Virus record (IMG/VR): IMGVR_UViG_3300037191_002925
Location: 1-26,395 of that record
Length of the DNA: 26,395 bases
Reading direction: 5' to 3' (one strand)
From: a virus
Below are positions 7,350 to 15,200 of the stretch, one piece after another. Positions within the stretch are counted from its first letter, which is position 1. The number at the start of each line of letters is the position of its first letter. A model generated the notes under the pieces. It searched no databases, was not told where the DNA came from, and saw nothing but the letters and a program-made list of their open reading frames with translations. The translations under genes and the position numbers were made by a program.

Positions 7350-8795
7350 GTGACAACATACCAATTCAAGACGCAACCGTATGAACACCAGTCTCAAGCC
7401 TTGCATAAAGGAGCAGATGCGCCGTTTTTTGCCTACTTCATGGACATGGGAACAGGCAAAAGCAAAGTGCTGTTAGACAATGTGGGCCTTCTCTTTGAAA
7501 GAGGCGATATAAAATGTGCCTGTATCATCGCGCCCAAAAGCGTTTATTTAAACTGGGCGGCAAACGAAGTTCCGTCCCATTTGCCCGACCGTTTTGAACT
7601 AGACCTGCTGTGTTGGGCACCAGGGTCTTCCAAACGCAATGAAGAGCAACGGAAAAACTTCCTGCGTAAGGACGACTCTAAACTAAAAATTCTTCTTATC
7701 AATGTAGAATCTTTAAGCACCAAAAAGGGGACAGCGTTTCTTGAAAGGGTGCTTCGCGCTCATTCGCCTAACCTTTTAGCTATTGATGAAAGCACTACGA
7801 TAAAAAGCCGAACTGCTGCAAGAACCAAAACGCTGCTTCGGCTGGCCCAGTACGCGAGCTATCGAAGAATTCTTACGGGTTCACCTGTAACGCAGTCACC
7901 CTTAGATTTGTTTACGCAATGTGAATTTCTAGAAAAAAGAAGTCTAAACCAAAACTCCTACTGGGGGTTCCTTAACCGCTATGCAAAAATACAACGTAAA
8001 ACGATGGGTGCGCACAGCTTTCAACAGGTGGTGGGGTACCAAAACCTGGAAGAGCTTAACCAGATTATCCAGCCCTTTAGCTTTCGGGTACGAAAAGAAG
8101 AGTGCCTAGACCTCCCAGACAAGGTGTATCAGAAAAGGGAGGTTGAGCTAACCCCAGAGCAGAAATCGGCTTACGAGAGCATGCGGCGTGCCGCAATGGC
8201 CTTCTTAGAAGAAGGGGAGGTGACAGCTAGCACCGTACTGACGCAGCTGATGCGGCTCCAGCAAATTTGCTCTGGGCACGTGAAGAACGACCAAGGGGAA
8301 ATAATCACTTTCCCTTCCAACAAAATTAAGGTGCTGCTAGAAACGTTGGAAGAAATAGAGGGTAAGTGCATAATCTGGTGCAACTTCACCCATGATTTGT
8401 TACGCATCGCTGAAGAGATTGAAAAGGTGTACGGGAAAGAAACGTATCGGCTTTTTTATGGCGCTGTGAAGATGGAAGATCGGCAACAGATTGTTAAAGA
8501 GTTTCAGGAACCAGAAAACCCGTTTCGGTTCTTTCTTGGCCAACCCCGTTCTGGTGGGTATGGCCTCACACTAACCCAAGCTCAAACAGTGATCTACTTT
8601 TCCAATGGGTTCGACTTAGAAATACGGTTGCAATCTGAGGACAGGGCGCACCGCATCGGGCAGACGAACAAGGTCACCTATCTAGACATTGTGGCAAAGG
8701 GTACCGTTGACGAAAAGATCCTTCATGCCTTACGGGGGAAAATCAACCTCGCCACGCAAGTGATGGATGAAGGTTACAAAAAATGGTTGGTCTAA
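7350..8795 (+). CDS. SNF2-family (SF2) DNA helicase/translocase, 481 aa
   Basis: This ATP-driven DNA translocase has the helicase motifs in order. Walker A is MGTGKS (33-38), motif II is DEST (146-149, rather than the common DEAH), motif III is TGSPVT (from 176), and motif VI is QSEDRAHRIGQ (428-438), which is diagnostic of SNF2/RapA-type proteins. It is short and lacks extra chromatin-type domains, as in many phages. The start is GTG, with AGGGGCAACC just upstream. It is the first gene after the control region and heads the replication module, so a role in replication initiation, fork restart or clearing bound proteins is likely. No nuclease domain is fused to it. Confidence 0.93.
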   Translation: MTTYQFKTQPYEHQSQALHKGADAPFFAYFMDMGTGKSKVLLDNVGLLFERGDIKCACIIAPKSVYLNWAANEVPSHLPDRFELDLLCWAPGSSKRNEEQRKNFLRKDDSKLKILLINVESLSTKKGTAFLERVLRAHSPNLLAIDESTTIKSRTAARTKTLLRLAQYASYRRILTGSPVTQSPLDLFTQCEFLEKRSLNQNSYWGFLNRYAKIQRKTMGAHSFQQVVGYQNLEELNQIIQPFSFRVRKEECLDLPDKVYQKREVELTPEQKSAYESMRRAAMAFLEEGEVTASTVLTQLMRLQQICSGHVKNDQGEIITFPSNKIKVLLETLEEIEGKCIIWCNFTHDLLRIAEEIEKVYGKETYRLFYGAVKMEDRQQIVKEFQEPENPFRFFLGQPRSGGYGLTLTQAQTVIYFSNGFDLEIRLQSEDRAHRIGQTNKVTYLDIVAKGTVDEKILHALRGKINLATQVMDEGYKKWLV

Positions 8796-8809
8796 AGATA
8801 AAACACTAG

Positions 8810-8837
8810 TTGCCCTGCCTTATATAATAGCTAAAAT
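8810..8837 (+). promoter_or_regulatory. Promoter-like site within an inverted repeat
   Basis: TTGCCC (8810-8815) is followed 16 bases later by TAAAAT (8832-8837), with an alternative -10 TAATAG at 8825. GCCTTA (8817-8822) pairs with TAAGGC (8842-8847), so the A/T core sits inside an inverted repeat. It resembles the TCGCCC-N8-core sites found upstream of accessory genes further right. Confidence 0.4.
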
Positions 8838-8875
8838 ATAGTAAGGCGGTAACACTCGTAGAAAGGAGTTGTGTC

Positions 8876-8959
8876 ATGAGCCTAATAGCCATTATTTCCC
8901 TGTTGTTTTTAACCGTTCCGGTGGTTGTCTCCGCAGTTGCTCTGCTGGTTGCACAATGA
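8876..8959 (+). CDS. Tiny membrane peptide, 27 aa
   Basis: The ATG follows a strong AAAGGAG ribosome-binding site at good spacing. The peptide is almost wholly hydrophobic (SLIAIISLLFLTVPVVVSA), one transmembrane helix. Its stop overlaps the next start (ATGA at 8956), which supports real translation and coupling. Its function is unknown. It may serve mainly to deliver ribosomes to the next gene or modify the host membrane early in infection. Confidence 0.65.
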   Translation: MSLIAIISLLFLTVPVVVSAVALLVAQ

Positions 8960-9282
8960 CTGTGTACATAGTGCAGGAAATGCGAGGGCGGGATATTTCC
9001 AATGCCTTCGAGTTTGGAGAAGTGGAAACCGTTGTTCCCGCAAAGGAGCAGGTCACCTCTTCTGTAAGCCCCATCTGTTCAATGATACAGAAAAAGCTAG
9101 GTGGGTTCCAACCCATGAAAGACTACCTTTTATTGTCTGGTGACCCTGTAGTCATTGGTATTGCTTGCGCGTTTGTAAGCGACATTTCCAGTGGCTTTTT
9201 CAGGGTGCTGAAATGGGACCGATTGGAAGAGCATTACTACCCCATCCTTATCAACCTTCAGGGAAAAAACTATGAACAGTGA
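8956..9282 (+). CDS. Conserved phage protein of unknown function, 108 aa
   Basis: I chose ATG 8956 because it overlaps the stop of the tiny upstream peptide in ATGA; a longer frame from TTG 8869 only re-reads that peptide in another frame. The sequence starts MTVYIVQEMRGRDISNAFEFGE and contains DYLLLSGDPVVIGIA and LKWDRLEEHYYPI. I recognise this pattern as a small protein found in many phages near replication genes, without a known activity. It overlaps the following gene by 11 bases. Confidence 0.85.
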   Translation: MTVYIVQEMRGRDISNAFEFGEVETVVPAKEQVTSSVSPICSMIQKKLGGFQPMKDYLLLSGDPVVIGIACAFVSDISSGFFRVLKWDRLEEHYYPILINLQGKNYEQ

Positions 9283-9844
9283 CTTAGGCGTATCCTCTGT
9301 GCTAGAGGACATTGACGAGCTGTTTGGTTCGTTCAGTGATGATAAGCTTGGCACCGTGTCTGCACTAGCGCGTTCACAGCTACGTTTGCACGAGCAGGTG
9401 TTAGCTTCTGATGCGGAAACAAAGAGGCTCAAAGAAGAGCTCCGTGCTATCCAAGAAGACCTGCTTCCTGCGGCTATGACAGAGTTAGGCTTGCACAGTG
9501 TTGAGCTTAGAGATGGTAGCAAAGTTTCCGTGAAAACGTTCTACGGAGCTTCTATCAACAAAGAAACCACGGAAGCTGCGTTTGATTGGTTAAACGGCGA
9601 AGGGTTTGGTGACCTCATTAAAAACGTGGTCACGGCAAGCTTTAGCCGTGGAGAAGAAAACGGTGCGCAGTTGCTAGCGGATGAGCTAGAAGGTTCTGGC
9701 CACCGTGTAAGCACCAAAAAATGGGTAGAACCCATGACGCTTAAAGCGTTTGTAAGAGAGCAGGTTGAAGGTGGGCATGATTTGCCGCAAGACCTATTCA
9801 ATGTGTTTATTGGCGAAAAAGCTAGCATCACAAGAAAGGGATGA
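9272..9844 (+). CDS. Conserved phage protein, DUF7173-like, 190 aa
   Basis: The N-terminal half is a coiled-coil-like helix (LRLHEQVLASDAETKRLKEEL). It is followed by a globular part with LGLHSVELRDGSKVSVKTF, FDWLNGEGFGDLIK and a C-terminal TLKAFVREQVEGGHDLPQDLF. This order matches phage proteins of a domain-of-unknown-function family (I believe DUF7173) that sits beside single-strand DNA-binding or recombination genes. It overlaps both neighbours, ending in ATGA with the next start. A role as a replication accessory or host-nuclease inhibitor is possible but unproven. Confidence 0.8.
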   Translation: MNSDLGVSSVLEDIDELFGSFSDDKLGTVSALARSQLRLHEQVLASDAETKRLKEELRAIQEDLLPAAMTELGLHSVELRDGSKVSVKTFYGASINKETTEAAFDWLNGEGFGDLIKNVVTASFSRGEENGAQLLADELEGSGHRVSTKKWVEPMTLKAFVREQVEGGHDLPQDLFNVFIGEKASITRKG

Positions 9845-10644
9845 CCATGGCTGTGACAAAGATAAATGAAGGTGAAGTGATTGCGTTTGACCCAAGCACC
9901 GTGCTTGAGGAGTTTGCAGGGGAGGGCTTGGAAGAGGTAACAGCAGAAGACCTAGCCATTCCTTTTCTGCGGGTGTTGGCACAACTCAGCCCCCAAGTCA
10001 ATAAACGTGACGGTGCGTATGTAGAAGGTGCCGAAGCGGGCATGATTTATAACACCGTGGCCAATGAAGCTTATGATGGGGAAAAGGGAATACTGGTTGT
10101 TCCTTGCCATTACAATAGGAGGTTCGTGGAGTGGCAACCGCGCTCTTCTGGTGGTGGTTTTGTTGGTAGTTACCCCATAGATAGCGACATGCTGAAGCAG
10201 ACCACTAAAAGCGACCGTGGGGAAGATGTGCTTCCCAATGGAAACGTGCTCACCAACACGGCACAGTTTTTCGTTGTACTACTGCACGGAGGCCAATATC
10301 AGAAATGCTGCATTACGATGAGCAGCACCCAGCTAAAGAAGGCTCGTCGTTGGGTCGCTCTTCTAGCGGGTTTTAAGGCCAAAAGAAGGGATGGTACCAC
10401 CTTTACCCAGCCTAGTTTCAGCCAAATGTACCGTTTGCGAACCGCTGCGGAGTCAAACGATAAAGGCGACTGGTTCGGTTGGGATATTTCACACGAACGA
10501 GCTTTGGTACTTTCTCCGGGCCATGAAGAAATAGAGTTATTGCATGAGTGCCGTGATTTTAAATTGGCTGTTGCAGATGGTGCGGTAAGTCCGGTGGAAA
10601 CCAAGGGCGCGGAGAGCTCTGAGAAAGACGAAGCTCCGTTCTAA
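9841..10644 (+). CDS. Conserved phage protein, possible ssDNA-binding or recombination accessory, 267 aa
   Basis: No catalytic motif is visible. The core (AIPFLRVLAQLSPQVNKRDGAYVEGAEAGMIYNTV) and the long conserved middle (VPCHYNRRFVEWQPRSSGGGFVG) resemble a phage family often placed next to primases and helicases. The protein ends in an acidic tail (EKDEAPF), a feature of many single-strand DNA-binding proteins such as T7 gp2.5 and SSB. From that tail and the position before the primase I suggest ssDNA binding, as inference only. It is coupled to both neighbours (ATGA upstream, TAATG downstream). Confidence 0.82.
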   Translation: MTMAVTKINEGEVIAFDPSTVLEEFAGEGLEEVTAEDLAIPFLRVLAQLSPQVNKRDGAYVEGAEAGMIYNTVANEAYDGEKGILVVPCHYNRRFVEWQPRSSGGGFVGSYPIDSDMLKQTTKSDRGEDVLPNGNVLTNTAQFFVVLLHGGQYQKCCITMSSTQLKKARRWVALLAGFKAKRRDGTTFTQPSFSQMYRLRTAAESNDKGDWFGWDISHERALVLSPGHEEIELLHECRDFKLAVADGAVSPVETKGAESSEKDEAPF

Positions 10645-12179
10645 TGAGCACATTAGCAGCGCAGTTCTTAGAGCTGTTCTGGGGTAGCGAGATTGCACAC
10701 GGCACTTTCATTGTTTCTAAATCTGCGGGCCAAGGCAAGCAGAAGGGCAATGCAAGTGTCGTGAGGCAACCTGCTTCTCTAGAGCTTTGGCAAAAACACT
10801 TAGAGGGTGTGACAGGCATAGGCATAATCCCCATCTGCATAGATAACTCCTGCCGTTGGGGGGCTATTGACATAGATGACTACACTACCGTCCACAAAAC
10901 TTTAATTCAAAAGCTACGTAAGCATCTTGTTCCTGTGATGGTAGGGCGAACGAAGTCAGGGGGAGCCCATGTCTGGCTCTTTTGTAAAGAGGGCGTTCCT
11001 GCTGTGGATATGCGGCGGAAGTTAACGGAGCTTGCCGCCGTTCTAGGTTACGCTAGGAGTGAGATTTTTCCAAAACAGGAAGAGTTACTGCTAGATCGGG
11101 GTGATACAGGAAATTTCCTTAACATGCCCTATCAAGCAAACGTTCGCACGGTGCGCTATGCCTTTGATAAAAAAGGTGACTCTTTAACCGCCGAAGAGTT
11201 TTTAGAAGAAGCGTTTAAAATAAGTCTCTCCATAGACGATTTTTACGCCCTCGATATCGCAAAGCTCTTCATAGGGTCAAAAAAGGTAGAAATCCTTGAG
11301 CAAGGGCCACCGTGCCTCCAGCACTTATGCGCCCAAGGTTTTTCAGAAGGGAGTAGGAACAACGCTCTCTTTAACCTTGGCGTTTACGCTAGGATGTTCG
11401 ACCAAGAAAACTGGGAAACCCTAGTTCAAAAGTACAATGTAGAGCACTTGGTGCCTCCGCTCCCCCACGGGGAAGTGGGCACGGTCATAAAACAGTTGCA
11501 AAAGAAAGATTACTTTTACCGCTGCGAGGACCAACCTATCAATGCTCATTGTGACAAGGTGCTTTGTCGCGAAAGGAAATTTGGGGTTGGTCCCACAGGA
11601 ATTAGCTCTGACTTAACCAGCCTCACAAAGATAGACGGAGACCCGCCCATTTGGCTTCTGAATGTGGATGGGCAACGGTTAGAGCTTGGTACAACGGGGT
11701 TGACAGTACAGGCACAGTTCCAAAAAGAGTGCGTGTCTCAAATCAATAAGTTCCCCGTGGCTATAAACCAAAGAGCGTGGCAGACCAAAATCCAGACGTT
11801 GCTAGATAAGGTTACCATTGTAGAGGTGCCGCCTGATGCCACACTTGAGGGAGAGTTTGAAGACCTGCTGTTTTCTTTTTGTTGTGAAAGGGCGCGTGGC
11901 TCTGAAAGGGAAGACTTGTTGCAGGGGATTTCCGTCTGGACAGAAGGCCGTGTGTTCTTCCAAGTGAAGGATGTGCGCAAGCACCTTCAAGCCAATGACT
12001 TCGCCCACTACTCTTCCAACAAGATAACCTTGCGGTTGCAAGATATGCCCGCCGAAAAAACCTTTTGGCGGGTGCGCGGAAGAGGCCTTCATGTCTGGTC
12101 GTTGCCACAGAAAATGTTTGAAAATGAAGACACTCCTCTTGCGCTTCCTCCCTTAGCAGCGGAGCAAGATATACTATGA
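10644..12179 (+). CDS. Archaeo-eukaryotic-type (AEP) primase, TOTE-like, 511 aa
   Basis: This is a primase or primase-polymerase of the AEP superfamily. Motif I is WGAIDIDDY with Asp76 and Asp78. Motif II is SGGAHVWLF with His109. EIFPKQ (140-145) and GNFLNMPYQ then follow, as in primase domains of TOTE conflict systems. A PriCT-like region (EGSRNNALFNLGVYAR) and a probable zinc site (Cys294, Cys303 and Cys308 in YRCEDQPINAHCDKVLC) come next. The C-terminal third may be a winged helix. It should lay down primers for the family A polymerase encoded at 19.2 kb. No helicase is fused to it; separate SF1 and SNF2 helicases flank it. TAATG and ATGA overlaps couple it to both neighbours. Confidence 0.85.
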   Translation: MSTLAAQFLELFWGSEIAHGTFIVSKSAGQGKQKGNASVVRQPASLELWQKHLEGVTGIGIIPICIDNSCRWGAIDIDDYTTVHKTLIQKLRKHLVPVMVGRTKSGGAHVWLFCKEGVPAVDMRRKLTELAAVLGYARSEIFPKQEELLLDRGDTGNFLNMPYQANVRTVRYAFDKKGDSLTAEEFLEEAFKISLSIDDFYALDIAKLFIGSKKVEILEQGPPCLQHLCAQGFSEGSRNNALFNLGVYARMFDQENWETLVQKYNVEHLVPPLPHGEVGTVIKQLQKKDYFYRCEDQPINAHCDKVLCRERKFGVGPTGISSDLTSLTKIDGDPPIWLLNVDGQRLELGTTGLTVQAQFQKECVSQINKFPVAINQRAWQTKIQTLLDKVTIVEVPPDATLEGEFEDLLFSFCCERARGSEREDLLQGISVWTEGRVFFQVKDVRKHLQANDFAHYSSNKITLRLQDMPAEKTFWRVRGRGLHVWSLPQKMFENEDTPLALPPLAAEQDIL

Positions 12180-13687
12180 TCCAAATATTTCTCGGACCCC
12201 CCGGTACGGGAAAAACCGAAACCAGCATTCGCATTGTAGAAAAGTACCTAGAAAAAGGTGTCCCACCAGACCGCATAGCCTATTTGGCCTTTACCAGACG
12301 GGCCAGCTTAGAAGCAAAGCATAGGGCTATGGAGCGCTTTAATCTCACCGTATCAGAGCTCCCTTACTTTAGGACTCTTCATAGCTTGGCGTATTTGCAG
12401 CTCGGTATCCTGCGTAGCCAAATCATGAGCCGCAAGCACTTTGAAGAAGTTTCGCACTGGTTAAAAATCGGCACGTTTTTTGGGAAAGAGCAAGAGGCTG
12501 GGCCGTTTAGAGATTTTGGCTACGGTGATAAATACTTAGAGCTCATCAACATTGCTCGAATCACGCAGATGCCTTTAAAGAGTGTGTATGAAGCAAGCCC
12601 ATCTCGGCACTTAGTAACGTGGAGCAACCTTGAATATGTGGCGCGGGGGCTCTCCCACTATAAGAAAGTTCATTCCTTATACGACTATACCGATATGCTG
12701 GAGCAGTTCATTTGTGGGGCGTTTTGCCCTAAGCTTGAAGTTGTCATAATAGATGAAGCCCAAGATCTTTCTGCTTTGCAGTGGCAAATGGTTCATCAAA
12801 TCGCCAAGAAAGCTGAGCACGTTTATATCGCAGGGGATGATGACCAAGCTATTTACCGATGGGCTGGGGCAGACATTGATCACTTTATCAATTTAGCGGG
12901 TTCGGTGCATACGTTAAGCCAGTCGTTTAGAATTCCTAAAACCCACCATGAAATCAGCCAGCGCCTTATTAAAAGTGTCTTTAACAGAAGGGATAAGCAG
13001 TTCCTTCCACGGGCAGAAAATGGAACGATTAGTTGGTACCGTCACAGTGAGCAGGTCAACTTATCGGAGGGGGATTGGTTACTCCTTGCAAGAACGGTGC
13101 GCGGGGCCAACCAGTTAGAGGAAGAAGTGCGCAGCCGAGGATATTTGTATGATTATGAAGGAAGTTCTAGCGCGGATAGTAGGGTGATCCAAGCTATTAC
13201 TATCTGGGAAAAAATGCGTGAAGGGTATAAGTTTTCAGTCACAGACATCCGCAAAGTCTACAAATTAATGCGTGTCAATGAGCAGGTGGCTTATGGGTTT
13301 AAAGGCTTGCAAGGCACCGAGGAAGACATGCTTTACGGGATAGAAGAACTCCAAGAGAGTTTTGGGTTGTTAACCGACAGCCCCTGGGAGAAAGCGTTGG
13401 GTTTGGTCAGTGAACGCGATGCTAGGTACATAGCCGCTTGTTTGAAAAAAGGTGAGCGGTTAACGGGAACGCCTCGCGTTAGGATATCTACCATTCATCG
13501 CGCTAAAGGTTCGCAAGCGGATAACGTGTGCTTGATGACTGATATCAGCGCACGATCAAACTCACGGTGGTCCGCAGTTGAGCAAGATGACGAAGCCCGT
13601 GTTTTTTATGTGGGGCTTACGCGAGCAAAACAATCCCTGCACTTGATCCACCCCATGCACGGCTCTGGTTATGAGCTCCCAGCCTAA
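12176..13687 (+). CDS. UvrD/Rep-like SF1 DNA helicase, 503 aa
   Basis: This should be a 3'-5' ATP-dependent DNA helicase. Motif I is GPPGTGKT (7-14), Ia is AYLAFTRRA, motif II is IDEAQD (Asp193-Asp197), motif III is GDDDQAIYRWAGAD (from 220), motif IV is SQSFRIP, motif V is ISTIHRAKGSQADNV and motif VI is VFYVGLTRAKQSL. That is a complete UvrD-type set in a compact protein, without the long 1B/2B inserts or C-terminal Tudor-like tail of UvrD. It is coupled to the primase gene by ATGA, so the two probably work together at the fork. It may be the main fork helicase if no DnaB-like protein exists elsewhere in the genome. Confidence 0.94.
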   Translation: MIQIFLGPPGTGKTETSIRIVEKYLEKGVPPDRIAYLAFTRRASLEAKHRAMERFNLTVSELPYFRTLHSLAYLQLGILRSQIMSRKHFEEVSHWLKIGTFFGKEQEAGPFRDFGYGDKYLELINIARITQMPLKSVYEASPSRHLVTWSNLEYVARGLSHYKKVHSLYDYTDMLEQFICGAFCPKLEVVIIDEAQDLSALQWQMVHQIAKKAEHVYIAGDDDQAIYRWAGADIDHFINLAGSVHTLSQSFRIPKTHHEISQRLIKSVFNRRDKQFLPRAENGTISWYRHSEQVNLSEGDWLLLARTVRGANQLEEEVRSRGYLYDYEGSSSADSRVIQAITIWEKMREGYKFSVTDIRKVYKLMRVNEQVAYGFKGLQGTEEDMLYGIEELQESFGLLTDSPWEKALGLVSERDARYIAACLKKGERLTGTPRVRISTIHRAKGSQADNVCLMTDISARSNSRWSAVEQDDEARVFYVGLTRAKQSLHLIHPMHGSGYELPA

Positions 13688-13760
13688 TTTATCAAAAGAG
13701 CAAAACGTACTACCACCCGTTGTTCGTGCCCCGTACTTTGGTTTTATAACCAGCTTATAG
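13671..13760 (+). CDS. Possible 29-aa peptide overlapping the helicase end
   Basis: An ATG at 13671 opens MSSQPNLSKEQNVLPPVVRAPYFGFITSL, ending at TAG 13758-13760. It fills most of the gap before the next gene, but it lacks a clear ribosome-binding site and also spans a promoter-like sequence. I list it as a weak candidate. Confidence 0.25.
   Translation: MSSQPNLSKEQNVLPPVVRAPYFGFITSL
13720..13748 (+). promoter_or_regulatory. Possible promoter upstream of the 91-aa and DUF932 genes
   Basis: TTGTTC (13720-13725) and TTTATA (13743-13748) are 17 bases apart. The -10 region lies in a near-palindrome, GGTTTTATAACC. An AGGAGG ribosome-binding site for the GTG start at 13771 follows. Confidence 0.4.
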
Positions 13761-13770
13761 GAGGAACCTT

Positions 13771-14046
13771 GTGGCAGTACAAATAACCTATGCAACGAAA
13801 GGCTTGCTGCGGGACATAAACCAGCAAGCTATTGAAAATGGCTATAACCGGGCTTGGGACGTTAGGTTTTTAGAGACCCTTCCAGAAGCTCACTACCCGG
13901 TTTATCACAGCGCCATACACAATGAAGAGCATATGCGCGTTGTGTTCATGCTTGACCAATCAGGCACAGAAGCCCCTTTAGACATGTCGTTTGAAGAGTT
14001 TGAGCACCTGCCCCGTTCAATGTTTGAAGATGAGGAGGAAGAATAA
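13771..14046 (+). CDS. Conserved small acidic phage protein, 91 aa
   Basis: The GTG start is chosen because AGGAGG lies at good spacing. The protein starts MAVQITYATKGLLRDINQQAIENGYNRAWDVRFLETLP and ends in a very acidic tail (MFEDEEEE). No known motif is seen. Its stop overlaps the DUF932 start as TAATG, so both are made together. An ssDNA mimic or partner of the DUF932 protein is conceivable, but there is no direct evidence. Confidence 0.8.
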   Translation: MAVQITYATKGLLRDINQQAIENGYNRAWDVRFLETLPEAHYPVYHSAIHNEEHMRVVFMLDQSGTEAPLDMSFEEFEHLPRSMFEDEEEE

Positions 14047-15074
14047 TGGCACACCTAGTAGAAACAATGGCCTATGCCGGAGAAGTTCCTTGGCATGGCT
14101 TGGGTCGGCAAGTTGAAGCTGACATGACCCCAGAGGAAATGCTGGAGGCTGCGCAGTTGAACTGGACCGTTTCCAAGCGGCCCCTATATACTATTAACAA
14201 GCCAAACGTGTGGAACATTGTGGACCCCACCGGTGAGGCTAGCTTCCTACCCGTTGAAAACCAACACGTCCTTATGCGAGACACTGATAACACCGTGTTG
14301 AGTGTGGCTGGGAATGATTATATCCCCTTCCAAAACCATGACGTTATGGGCTTTTTCAAGAAGTTCACAGAAGCTGGCTCCATGTCTATGGAAACAGCGG
14401 GTAGCCTTCGTGATGGCAAGGATATCTGGGGGTTGGCAAAGCTTAACAGCAAGACGGTGCTTGTAGGGGGCGACGAAGTCAACGGTTATTTGCTGTTAAA
14501 TAATAGCCATGAAGTTGGCAAGGCCATGACCATGATGTTTACGCCCATCCGTGTGGTTTGCAACAACACCCTCACACTGGCCCTTCAGCAAGGTGGGGCT
14601 CGTTTTAGGGTGTTGCATGTGCAAATGTTTGATGAAGAAATTATCTCCGCAGCGGAGAATGCTCTTGGGTTAACGGAAAGTGCGATGAAAGAGTTCTCTG
14701 AGCAAGCAACATTCTTAAGTGAACACCGTGCCACCGAAGCGCAACTAGATGACTACGTTGCAGAGTTATTCCAACCAAAAACGTTGATAGAACGGGGCAA
14801 AGCTTCTTCTAACGATAACCTGCCCGCCTTGCGCGATGAGTTTAAGCGCACGGCACTTGCTGTCCGAGATGCTATTGAAACCAGCCCCGGCTCCGACATG
14901 GCCTCTGCCAAGGGTACTTGGTGGGGCGCTTTGAACGGTGTGACGTATGTAACAGACCACCTGAAGAAAAGCCGTGTAGAGGGCAACGGCCTTCATAGTG
15001 CTTGGTTCGGCAGTGGGGCTAATGTCAAGCGCCGCGCTTTAGACAAAGCCTTAGAATATGCCAAGGCGGCGTGA
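14046..15074 (+). CDS. DUF932 family phage/plasmid-like protein, 342 aa
   Basis: The N-terminus (ETMAYAGEVPWHGLGRQVEADMTPEEML) and the GYLLLNNSHEVGKAMTMMFTPIRVVCNNTL core are typical of DUF932 (phage/plasmid-like TIGR03299 family). Members are encoded in replication regions of phages and plasmids, and their biochemical role is unsettled. Length is normal for the family. It is the last gene before a GC-rich hairpin and a new promoter, so it closes the replication module. Confidence 0.9.
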   Translation: MAHLVETMAYAGEVPWHGLGRQVEADMTPEEMLEAAQLNWTVSKRPLYTINKPNVWNIVDPTGEASFLPVENQHVLMRDTDNTVLSVAGNDYIPFQNHDVMGFFKKFTEAGSMSMETAGSLRDGKDIWGLAKLNSKTVLVGGDEVNGYLLLNNSHEVGKAMTMMFTPIRVVCNNTLTLALQQGGARFRVLHVQMFDEEIISAAENALGLTESAMKEFSEQATFLSEHRATEAQLDDYVAELFQPKTLIERGKASSNDNLPALRDEFKRTALAVRDAIETSPGSDMASAKGTWWGALNGVTYVTDHLKKSRVEGNGLHSAWFGSGANVKRRALDKALEYAKAA

Positions 15075-15090
15075 ACCAAAGCTTCTTTCT

Positions 15091-15114
15091 GGGGGGCCAT
15101 ACTCACGGCCCCCC
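15091..15114 (+). terminator. GC-rich terminator-like hairpin after the DUF932 gene
   Basis: GGGGGGCC (15091-15098) pairs perfectly with GGCCCCCC (15107-15114) over an 8-base loop. Only a short AGCCTTT follows, so termination may be partial. It separates the replication module from the modification operon. Confidence 0.6.
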
Positions 15115-15139
15115 AGCCTTTCGACTGACAAAACAAGGC

Positions 15140-15168
15140 TTGTGCAAAGGGTGCTCTTGAACAATAAA
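15140..15168 (+). promoter_or_regulatory. Promoter-like site of the modification operon
   Basis: TTGTGC (15140-15145) lies 17 bases from AATAAA (15163-15168). Two copies of AGGGTGCTCT (15148-15157 and 15171-15180) flank the -10 box, so a regulator could bind here. Confidence 0.4.
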
Positions 15169-15180
15169 AGAGGGTGCTCT
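15148..15180 (+). repeat. Direct repeat AGGGTGCTCT x2 (possible operator)
   Basis: Perfect 10-bp copies at 15148-15157 and 15171-15180 start 23 bases apart, about two helical turns, so they lie on roughly the same DNA face on either side of the putative -10 box. This is a typical operator geometry, but no binding protein is identified. Confidence 0.6.
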
Positions 15181-15200
15181 GGACTTTTTAGGAGGTCGCA

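Noticed and set aside
8869-9282. 137-aa frame starting at TTG 8869
   Set aside because: The first 29 codons re-read a tiny membrane peptide in another frame; the ATGA overlap at 8956 gives the better start.
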